From contig CAKZXL010000479.1 of NCBI GenBank assembly GCA_937883885.1, positions 1 to 5,992 of the forward strand: DNA of 5,992 bases, written 5' to 3'. Both the position numbers and the translations under genes were made by a program. Source of the DNA: an uncultured Aquincola sp. Lineage in GTDB: Bacteria; Pseudomonadota; Gammaproteobacteria; Burkholderiales; Burkholderiaceae. Below the pieces are notes generated by a model, which was not told where the DNA came from, made no database searches, and was given only the letters and a program-made list of their open reading frames with translations. Below are positions 1-4,963 of this stretch, in pieces (positions within the stretch are counted from its first letter, which is position 1; each line of letters begins with the position of its first letter).

Positions 1-1
1 C

Positions 2-742
2 GTGTTCACCGACATCGACGACACCCTGACCGAGGGGGGCGCCATCGACCCGCCCGCGCTGGCCGCGCTGCAAGCCCTGCACGCGGCCGGCGTGCCCGTG
101 ATCGCCATCACCGGCCGGCCGCTGGGCTGGAGCCGCGAACTGGCGGCCACCTGGCCGCTGCGTGCGGTGGCGGCCGAAAACGGCGCGGTGGCGCTGCTGC
201 GTGAGGCCGACGGCTGGCGCACCGTGTACGCGCAGGACGAAGCCACCCGCCGAGCCAACACGCCGCGCCTGCAGGCAGCAGCCGCCCGCGTGCTGCGCGA
301 AGTGCCGGGCGCCACGCTGGCCCAAGACAGCGCCGGCCGGGTGACCGACATCGCCATCGACCACAGCGAGTTCAGCCACCTGCCACCCGCCGCCATCGAC
401 GAGGTGGTGCGCGTGATGCGCGAAGAGGGCATGCACTGCAGCGTCAGCTCCATCCACATCAACGGCTGGTTCGGCGAGCACGACAAATGGAGCGGCGCCT
501 GCTGGATGCTGCGCACTCTGTTCGGCCGCGAGCTGGCGGCCGAGGTGGGCCGCTGGGTGTACGTGGGCGACAGCACCAACGACCAGGCGATGTTCGGCCG
601 CTTTGCATTGAGCGTGGGCGTGGCCAACCTGATGCGCTTTGCGGCCGAGCTGCACACCTGGCCGGCCTACCTCACGCAGGGCGAACGCGGCGCCGGCTTT
701 GCCGAAGTGGCCGAGCGGCTGCTGCAGGCGCGGCGCGGGTGA
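2..742 (+). CDS. HAD-IIB family hydrolase, sugar-phosphatase-like (5' end cut by window edge)
   Basis: Probable cytoplasmic Mg-dependent phosphatase of the HAD superfamily, subclass IIB (sugar- and phosphoglycerate-type phosphatases). All four HAD motifs are visible, counting from the first full codon: motif I DIDDT at 4-8, with the nucleophile Asp4 and acid/base Asp6; motif II Thr37 in AITGRP; motif III Lys162 in EHDKWSG; motif IV GDSTND at 189-194. The region between about 85 and 160 would be the C2 cap that sets substrate choice; HINGWFGEHDK resembles mannosyl-3-phosphoglycerate phosphatase-like proteins, but the substrate cannot be read from the sequence. Motif I is normally preceded by several residues forming the first beta strand, so the GTG at base 2 is more likely an internal Val than the start, and a few N-terminal residues probably lie outside the window. 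The TGA stop is overlapped by the MFS gene start, suggesting co-transcription. The family call is firm; the function is not. Confidence 0.88.
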   Translation: MFTDIDDTLTEGGAIDPPALAALQALHAAGVPVIAITGRPLGWSRELAATWPLRAVAAENGAVALLREADGWRTVYAQDEATRRANTPRLQAAAARVLREVPGATLAQDSAGRVTDIAIDHSEFSHLPPAAIDEVVRVMREEGMHCSVSSIHINGWFGEHDKWSGACWMLRTLFGRELAAEVGRWVYVGDSTNDQAMFGRFALSVGVANLMRFAAELHTWPAYLTQGERGAGFAEVAERLLQARRG

Positions 743-1935
743 GCGGGCGCGGGCCGGCCGGGGCCCCCACGGCGGCTGCACGGCCCGCGGGCCTGGGCAC
801 CGCCTTTGCGCTGGCGCTGGCCGCGGCGGTGTCGCTGGGCCTGGCGCGCTTTTCGTACGCGCTGCTGCTGCCGCCGATGCGCGCCGACCTGGGCTGGAGC
901 TACTTCACCGCTGGCGCGATGAACACGGTGAACGCCGCCGGCTACCTGCTGGGCGCCCTGCTGCTGCCGCGTGTGCTGGGGCGCTGGGACGCGCGGCGGG
1001 TGATGCTGGCCGGCGGCGGCGCCGCCGCGGTGGCGCTGGCGCTGCATGGTGTGGTGCTGGCCGAAGCCGGGCTGTTCGCGCTGCGGCTGGCCACCGGCGT
1101 AGCCAGCGCGGCCACCTTCGTGGCTGGCGGGCTGCTGGCGGCGCGGCTGGCACAGGGCTCGGCGCGGCCCGGGCTGGTGCTGGGGCTCTACTACGGCGGC
1201 ACCGGCATCGGCATCGTGGCCTCGGCCCTGGTGGTGCCGCCGCTGGCCGGCGCCGCCGTGGCGCATGCGTGGCAGCAGGCCTGGCTGGCGCTGGGCGCTC
1301 TGGCGGCGCTGTGCACCGTGCTCACCGCCGTGGCCACCGGCGCGCTGGCGGCCCACCCCTCGGCCGCCGGCGCGCGCCAGGCGGCCCGATGGCCGCGCTT
1401 TGCCTGGGCGCTTGGCGCGTACCTGATGTTCGGGCTGGGCTACATCGGCTACATGACCTTCGTGGTCACGCTGCTGCGCGAGCAAGGGTTGCCGCCGGGC
1501 CTCATCGTCGCCTTCTACGTGCTGCTGGGGCTGGGCGTGGTGGCGTCTTCCTGGCTGTGGGCCGGGCTGCTGCAGCGCTTCAAGGGCGGCCAGCCGCTGG
1601 CGCTGCTCAACGGTCTGCTGGCGCTGGCCACGCTGCTGCCTGTGCTCAGTGCGCATCCGGCGGCGGTGTTCGCCTCGGGCGCCTTGTTCGGCGCGGTGTT
1701 CCTGTCGGTGGTGGCGGGCACCACCGCCTTCGTGCGCCACAACCTGCCGCCGGCCGCGTGGCCGGCCGGCATCAGCGCCTTCACCATCGTGTTTGCGGCG
1801 GGGCAGATCGTGGGGCCCAGCATCACCGGCTGGGTGGCCGATGGGGCGGGCGGGCTGGCGCGTGGCTTCGTGTTGTCGGCGGGGGCGCTGGCGTTGGGCT
1901 CGCTGCTGGCGACCCGTCAGCGGCCCCTGCCTTGA
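739..1935 (+). CDS. YbfB/YjiJ family MFS transporter
   Basis: Inner-membrane major facilitator superfamily transporter, 398 residues, the usual length for a 12-helix MFS protein. Hydrophobic segments lie at about 19-40, 56-77, 88-108, 110-135, 145-170, 180-203, 219-245, 252-278, 284-304, 308-330, 345-368 and 373-391. The start of helix 1 (GLARFSYALLLPPMR, 34-48) followed by AGAMNTVNAAGYLLGALL is typical of the YbfB/YjiJ branch, whose substrates are mostly unknown. The start chosen is GTG at 739, whose last two bases fall in the stop codon of the upstream HAD gene (GTGA overlap). The frame stays open upstream to 487, but that part lies inside the HAD gene and is a shadow. There is no clear Shine-Dalgarno sequence, so translational coupling to the HAD gene is the likely way it is expressed. 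Pairing with a sugar-phosphatase-like enzyme hints at a shared small-molecule role, which is inference only. Confidence 0.9.
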   Translation: MSGRGPAGAPTAAARPAGLGTAFALALAAAVSLGLARFSYALLLPPMRADLGWSYFTAGAMNTVNAAGYLLGALLLPRVLGRWDARRVMLAGGGAAAVALALHGVVLAEAGLFALRLATGVASAATFVAGGLLAARLAQGSARPGLVLGLYYGGTGIGIVASALVVPPLAGAAVAHAWQQAWLALGALAALCTVLTAVATGALAAHPSAAGARQAARWPRFAWALGAYLMFGLGYIGYMTFVVTLLREQGLPPGLIVAFYVLLGLGVVASSWLWAGLLQRFKGGQPLALLNGLLALATLLPVLSAHPAAVFASGALFGAVFLSVVAGTTAFVRHNLPPAAWPAGISAFTIVFAAGQIVGPSITGWVADGAGGLARGFVLSAGALALGSLLATRQRPLP

Positions 1936-1943
1936 CCAGGCAG
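1927..1943. other. hairpin enclosing the MFS stop codon between convergent genes
   Basis: CTGCCT and AGGCAG form a perfect 6-bp stem with a 5-base loop (TGACC) that contains the TGA stop of the MFS gene. It sits in the 21-bp space before the end of the convergent transglutaminase gene and is followed by the palindrome GCCGGCCGGC (1943-1952). Neither strand has a T-run after it, so it is not a convincing intrinsic terminator. It could still slow polymerase or protect transcript ends. Confidence 0.35.
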
Positions 1944-1956
1944 CCGGCCGGCACGC

Positions 1957-2868
1957 TCAGTCGGCGCTCGGCTTTTCCTCTTCAATGAGCGGCGCCATGT
2001 TCAACATCTGCACCGGCCCGAAGATGGTGGAGAAGGCCACGTCCTTGGCATCGCGGCCGGCCGCGATGCGCACCAGGTCTTCCACAGGCGACATGCGCGT
2101 GGGGTCGAACAGCATCCACTCGCCGCCCAGGTAGGCCTCGAACACGGCATGGAAGTCGGGCGGCGGTTCCTGGAACTTGGCGTAGCCCACCACCAGCCGC
2201 GCCGGGATGTTGAGCGCGCGGCAGAAGGTGACGCCCAGGTGCGCGAAGTCGCGGCACACGCCGGCCCGCTGGCGGAACACGTCCACCGCGGTGCTGGTGG
2301 CGGTGGTGGAGCCCACCTTGTAGTCCACGTTGTCGTGGATCCAGTCGCTGATGGCCTGCACCCGCTGGTAGCCCGGCGGATGCTGGCCGAACATCTTGAA
2401 GGCGGCGTTGCCCAGCAGGTCGCTTTCGCAATAGCGGGTGGGCATCAGGTGGTGCAGCACGCTGTCGGGCAACTCGTTCACCGGCACTTCGGCGGCGGCG
2501 GTGTTCCACACCCGCGGCTCCACCAGCACGGTGGCGGCGTAGTGCACGGTGAAGGCGCCGGCCGGCGCCTGCAGCCGCAGGAAGCGGTGGTGTTCCAGCG
2601 GGTCGGGGAACACATGGCTGGCAATGCTGGGGTCCAGCGTCAGCGCCTCGGCCAGCACCTGCTGGTCGCGGCCATGCTGGGCATGGATCTGGAACAGGAA
2701 GCTGGTGGCCTGTTCCAGCTGGTAGCCCAGCGTGCAGTCGATCTTGAAGCGGCGGGCCGGGGCTGGCGCGGCCCCCACGCCGTCGGCGCGGCGGCGGGCC
2801 GGCTTGGCCGGCTCGGCAACGTCGATGTGGGACGGGGGCGGGCGCTTTTTCTTGGCGGCGGTGGTCAT
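1957..2868 (-). CDS. transglutaminase-like cysteine enzyme
   Basis: A 303-residue protein of the bacterial transglutaminase-like superfamily, whose members are papain-fold cysteine enzymes acting as amidases, proteases or cross-linkers. The catalytic triad is visible: Cys205 in GVCRDFAH, His240 in DFHAVFEAY and Asp255 in LFDPTRM. Before the core lies a beta-rich N-terminal domain (about 41-135, from FKIDCTLGYQ to the HYAATVLVEP region) of the kind usually found in these proteins. The start is ATG at 2868. It gives an extra 40-residue leader rich in Lys, Arg, Pro and Ala (KKKRPPP, PARRR) with no signal peptide, so the protein is probably cytoplasmic. A GTG at codon 31 would give a protein starting just before the conserved domain and is a possible alternative. 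The frame runs open to 3396, but that extension lies antiparallel-free within the ycaQ gene on the same strand and is a shadow. The alpha-E and ATP-grasp partner genes that often accompany this family are absent here. The substrate is unknown. Confidence 0.87.
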   Translation of the reverse strand: MTTAAKKKRPPPSHIDVAEPAKPARRRADGVGAAPAPARRFKIDCTLGYQLEQATSFLFQIHAQHGRDQQVLAEALTLDPSIASHVFPDPLEHHRFLRLQAPAGAFTVHYAATVLVEPRVWNTAAAEVPVNELPDSVLHHLMPTRYCESDLLGNAAFKMFGQHPPGYQRVQAISDWIHDNVDYKVGSTTATSTAVDVFRQRAGVCRDFAHLGVTFCRALNIPARLVVGYAKFQEPPPDFHAVFEAYLGGEWMLFDPTRMSPVEDLVRIAAGRDAKDVAFSTIFGPVQMLNMAPLIEEEKPSAD

Positions 2869-3008
2869 GGTGGGCAAAGAGCGTTGGCGCTGGAATGTCG
2901 ATCGGGCCCGCCTGACTGCGCGGGTGACGCATTGCAACGCCGCCCCTGGGCAGAGCCCATCGGCGCGCAGGTTCTGGCGGTGTAGGAGGGCGCCGCGCCC
3001 GGCGCAGA
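2869..3008. other. intergenic gap between ycaQ and the transglutaminase gene
   Basis: These 140 bp separate two minus-strand genes. The stretch has small GC-rich inverted repeats (GGGCG/CGCCC at 2988-3000; TGGGC/GCCCA at 2947-2959), none followed by a T-run. On the minus strand I see no convincing sigma70 -35/-10 pair and no Shine-Dalgarno sequence before the ATG at 2868. It is long enough for the transglutaminase gene to have its own promoter, but the sequence does not show one clearly. Confidence 0.4.
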
Positions 3009-4103
3009 TCAGATGTCTCGTGCCAGAAATTGGTGCATGCGCTGCAGTTCTTCGTCCACCGCGGGGGCGAAGCCGGCATCCTGCGGCTGGCCGTCGATGA
3101 AGCCGATGGCCGGCGTCAACTGACCCTGCTGCAGGCCGACGTTGGCCCAGCCCACCACCCGGTCGCGCCACAGCAGCGGCAGCGCGTAGTAGCCCCAGCG
3201 CCGCCGCGGCGCCGGGGTGTAGGCCTCGAAGCGATAGGCCCAGCCCCACAGCAGCTCGAAGCGCAGCCGGTCCCAGACGATGGGGTCGAAGGGCGCCAGC
3301 AGCCGCACCTCGTCGGCGGGCGCATGGCGGGCGCTGCGGGGGTTCTCGCCTTCGGGCCACAGCCAGGTCACGCCGTCGATCACCACGCTGGGCCACAGCC
3401 GGCGGGCATCGCCCAGGGCCTTGCGCAGTTCCACCTGCAGCTGCGGCGCGCCGTAGCCCAGGTAGCTCACCAGCTGGCCCAGGCTGCGGGTGGGCAGCGG
3501 GGCGTATTTGTCCAGCACCAGGCGCAGCAGCGCGGCGGCGCGTTCGGCAGGCGGGCGGTCGTCGCCGGCATGGGTGGCCACTGCGTACACCCGCACGCCC
3601 GCATCGCGCCGCGCCACCCGCAGCAGGCCGCGGTAGTGCATGCCGTCCAGCAGATGGGTCACGGCATTGCTCTGCCCGCCCCAGGCATTGGCGGTGCGGC
3701 CGTGGTTGAAGGCCGCCTGCACCGCCTTCGGGTGGCAGGGCCCCTGCTCGCGGATGAAGGCCAGCACGCTGGCGGCGCGGCGTTGGGTGTCGGCGTCCCA
3801 GGTGCGGCGGGCGGTGCGCGGGTGCATCAGCGCCAGGTGTTCGCGCGGCAGAAAGCCGTAGTTCACCAGCGCGTCTTCTTCCACCGGCAGGCGGGGGTAG
3901 CGTTGCTCCAGGTCGCCGGCGCGGTAGTCGCGCACCCGGTGGCGCAGCGTCAGGTCTTGCGCGCGGGCCGGCGCGCGGATGGGGTCGGCCTGCACGAAGC
4001 CCAGCCGCCGGATGGCGTCGATCAGCGTGGTGGGCCGGAACAGCGTGCGCGCCACCGCATGGCGGCGCAGGTCGTCCAGCGTGACCGGCCTGGCGCGGCT
4101 CAT
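3009..4103 (-). CDS. ycaQ: YcaQ-like winged-helix DNA glycosylase (HTH_42 family)
   Basis: A 364-residue protein of the HTH_42/AlkZ-YcaQ family. E. coli YcaQ is a DNA glycosylase that removes alkylated bases and unhooks interstrand crosslinks. The family hallmark dipeptide pattern Q-x-D is present as Gln38-Ala39-Asp40 in GFVQADPI; the YcaQ branch has Q-x-D where the AlkZ branch has Q-x-Q. The C-terminal conserved block is strong: PFDPIVWDR (271-279), then YRFEAYTPAPRRRWGYYALPLLW (290-312), closely matching E. coli YcaQ as I recall it. It is shorter than the roughly 410-residue E. coli protein, ending soon after this block. The segment corresponding to WAHEACFMP in E. coli reads ALVNYGFLP here (about 78-86), so the His and Glu at that place are missing. 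The ATG at 4103 overlaps the stop of yjdF as ATGA, has no clear Shine-Dalgarno sequence and is probably translationally coupled. Family membership is secure; identical activity to E. coli YcaQ is inferred. Confidence 0.88.
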   Translation of the reverse strand: MSRARPVTLDDLRRHAVARTLFRPTTLIDAIRRLGFVQADPIRAPARAQDLTLRHRVRDYRAGDLEQRYPRLPVEEDALVNYGFLPREHLALMHPRTARRTWDADTQRRAASVLAFIREQGPCHPKAVQAAFNHGRTANAWGGQSNAVTHLLDGMHYRGLLRVARRDAGVRVYAVATHAGDDRPPAERAAALLRLVLDKYAPLPTRSLGQLVSYLGYGAPQLQVELRKALGDARRLWPSVVIDGVTWLWPEGENPRSARHAPADEVRLLAPFDPIVWDRLRFELLWGWAYRFEAYTPAPRRRWGYYALPLLWRDRVVGWANVGLQQGQLTPAIGFIDGQPQDAGFAPAVDEELQRMHQFLARDI

Positions 4104-4732
4104 GGCTGCGGCGTGCTGGCCAGGCGGCGCAGCTGCGCGTCGTGCCAACGGGCCAGCAGCCACTGCGCCAGCAGGGCCCCGATCCAGGCCATCAGCATGT
4201 CCTTCTGCGTGTCCCAGGGGTCGCCCTGGGTGGCCAGGAACTCGTCGGCGCCCGCGCCCAGGGCCACCGCGGCGGCGTACTCGATCAACTCGTAGATCGC
4301 GCTGATGGCCAGCGCCACCGCGGTGACCAGGGTGAACAGCCAGCCGCCGGGCCGCAGCGGCGTGTGGCGCAGCAGCAGCTCGCGCGCGGCGATGGCCGGC
4401 ACGAAGCCCTGCATCAGGTGGCCCAGCCGGTCGTAGTGGTTGCGCTGCAGGTCGAAGGCTTCGCGCGCCCATTCGCCCAGCGGCACGCGGGCATAGGTGT
4501 AGTGGCCGCCGAGCATCAGCACTGCGGCATGCGCAAAGATCAGCGCATACAGCAGCGGCGTGAGCGGAAAGCGCCGGTGGGTGAACCACAGCACCGGCAG
4601 CACGATGGCCACCGGCGCCACTTCCATGGCCCAGGTGCCGGCTTCGTAGGGGCGGATGCCCGAGAGGACAAGCAGCCCGATGAGGGCCGCCGAGTAGAGC
4701 GCCAGGCCGGTGCGGCCGAGGGATGCGGTCAT
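4100..4732 (-). CDS. yjdF: YjdF-type DUF2238 inner-membrane protein
   Basis: A 210-residue integral membrane protein of the DUF2238 family, matching the E. coli YjdF in length (about 209) and in pattern. It is unrelated to the Bacillus yjdF riboswitch gene. Hydrophobic helices lie at about 10-24, 33-51, 59-76, 104-122, 130-150 and 176-195. Conserved family stretches are LGGHYTYARVPLG (74-86), NHYDRLGHLMQGF (98-110) with its charged and His residues, AISAIYELIEY (142-152) and TQGDPWDTQKDM (168-179). The acidic, His and Asp residues inside or beside the membrane segments suggest a functional site, but the biochemical role of the family is unknown. The start is ATG at 4732; a TTG three codons earlier (4741) is the only other upstream choice. 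Neither has a recognisable Shine-Dalgarno sequence. Its stop overlaps the ycaQ start by 4 bp, so the two form a coupled pair. An intrinsic-terminator-like hairpin ends 25 bp before the start, so any promoter must lie in or near that structure or upstream read-through must feed it. Confidence 0.9.
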   Translation of the reverse strand: MTASLGRTGLALYSAALIGLLVLSGIRPYEAGTWAMEVAPVAIVLPVLWFTHRRFPLTPLLYALIFAHAAVLMLGGHYTYARVPLGEWAREAFDLQRNHYDRLGHLMQGFVPAIAARELLLRHTPLRPGGWLFTLVTAVALAISAIYELIEYAAAVALGAGADEFLATQGDPWDTQKDMLMAWIGALLAQWLLARWHDAQLRRLASTPQP

Positions 4733-4743
4733 GGAGGGCAACG

Positions 4744-4767
4744 GGTGCCGCCATGGAAAACGGCACC
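4744..4767 (-). other. alternative stem using the terminator's second arm
   Basis: GGTGCCG occurs at 4744-4750 and again at 4777-4783, with its complement CGGCACC between them at 4761-4767. The middle arm can therefore pair with either flank: with 4777-4783 to make the terminator-like hairpin, or with 4744-4750 to make a 7-bp stem with a 10-base loop, 11 bp before the yjdF ATG. On the minus strand the second choice is transcribed after the T-run, so it cannot be a classical antiterminator. It may instead remodel the 5' leader of yjdF. Confidence 0.4.
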
Positions 4768-4784
4768 GGGGTGAGCGGTGCCGT
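4757..4784 (-). terminator. intrinsic terminator-like hairpin downstream of metK
   Basis: Read on the minus strand, ACGGCACC (4784-4777) pairs perfectly with GGTGCCGT (4767-4760) around a 9-base loop, giving an 8-bp, mostly G/C stem. The stem runs into a short TTTT run (4760-4757). This is the only hairpin in the metK-yjdF gap followed by T residues on the transcribed strand. It would end a metK transcript after about 175 nt of 3' UTR and insulate yjdF. The T-run is short, so termination may be partial. Confidence 0.6.
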
Positions 4785-4798
4785 GGATTGTGGCGCGA

Positions 4799-4820
4799 GG
4801 CCTGTCAGCAGTTACAGACC
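4799..4820 (-). other. imperfect hairpin at the end of the metK tail copy
   Basis: On the minus strand GGTCTGT (4820-4814) and ACAGGCC (4805-4799) form a 7-bp stem with an 8-base loop. It includes one U-G pair that would be a C-A mismatch on the plus strand. The TAA stop of the metK tail copy lies at the loop edge. The stem is modest and could arise by chance. Confidence 0.35.
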
Positions 4821-4856
4821 GGCCGCTGCGCGCAGCGCCGCCGCCTTGTCCGTGCG
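4812..4856 (-). pseudogene. detached second copy of the metK 3' end (14 codons plus stop)
   Basis: Reading the minus strand from 4856 to 4812 gives [14 protein letters not shown] followed by TAA, identical residue for residue to the end of the intact MetK (minus strand, 4975-4931) and offset from it by 119 bp. The two 45-base stretches share 34 bases. All 11 differences are synonymous: ten at third positions and one Arg AGA/CGC first-position change. The copy has no MetK sequence before it and is in a different frame from the intact gene; similarity stops abruptly at 4856. It carries no plausible start of its own and is almost certainly untranslated. It is best read as a leftover gene end rather than a gene. 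Confidence 0.85.
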
Positions 4857-4865
4857 TTGGTCTCC

Positions 4866-4891
4866 ACTCACATCGCTGGCGCGATATGAGT
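4866..4891 (-). other. 11-bp stem-loop in the metK 3' UTR
   Basis: On the minus strand ACTCATATCGC (4891-4881) pairs with GCGATGTGAGT (4876-4866) around a GCCA loop. Ten pairs are Watson-Crick; the eleventh is U-G in minus-strand RNA but C-A on the plus strand, which favours a structured RNA transcribed from the minus strand. No T-run follows, so it is not an intrinsic terminator. It lies between the genuine and relic metK tails. Confidence 0.6.
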
Positions 4892-4909
4892 TGCGCCCAA
4901 GAACCGATG

Positions 4910-4963
4910 CAGCGCTGCGCGCTGGGGGCTTTACAGCCCCGCTGCGGCCCGCAGGGCCGCAGC
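4910..4963 (-). other. three abutting perfect hairpins across the metK stop codon
   Basis: Three perfect inverted repeats follow one another with no unpaired base between them: 4910-4924 (CAGCGC, loop TGC, GCGCTG), 4925-4940 (GGGGCT, loop TTAC, AGCCCC) and 4941-4963 (10-bp stem GCTGCGGCCC with GGGCCGCAGC, loop GCA). The first-transcribed 10-bp stem is inside the metK coding sequence. The middle one has a GUAA loop on the minus strand, a GNRA-type tetraloop that contains the TAA stop. There is no T-run directly after them. They may protect the metK mRNA 3' region or aid termination. Confidence 0.6.

Noticed and set aside
2..4. GTG at base 2 as the true start of the HAD gene
   Set aside because: It would put motif I at residue 4 with almost no beta strand before it; the codon fits better as internal Val of a truncated gene.
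487..738. Longer N-terminus for the MFS transporter starting at 487
   Set aside because: It would overlap 250 bases of the HAD gene and add an Arg/Gly-rich non-membrane stretch. GTG at 739 fits the family start and overlaps the HAD stop neatly.
667..1740. 357-codon open frame on the minus strand opposite the MFS gene
   Set aside because: Arg/Gln/His-rich composition of a codon shadow; the plus-strand MFS protein is clearly real.
2149..2985. 278-codon open frame on the plus strand opposite the transglutaminase gene
   Set aside because: Gly/His/Val-rich shadow of a gene with an intact catalytic triad; no domain seen.
3030..4295. 421-codon open frame on the plus strand, antisense to ycaQ and yjdF
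   Set aside because: It is opposite to two well-supported genes, its composition is Gln/Ala/Gly/His-rich with no recognisable domain, and long antisense frames are common in high-GC DNA.
4790..4808. CTGACA on the minus strand as a -35 box for yjdF
   Set aside because: No acceptable -10 hexamer at 16-18 bp spacing; the nearby ACAATC lies too close.
4785..4856. SAH or SAM riboswitch in the metK-yjdF gap
   Set aside because: I could not match the conserved core bases of the SAH riboswitch, the next gene is not ahcY, and part of the stretch is explained as a metK tail copy.
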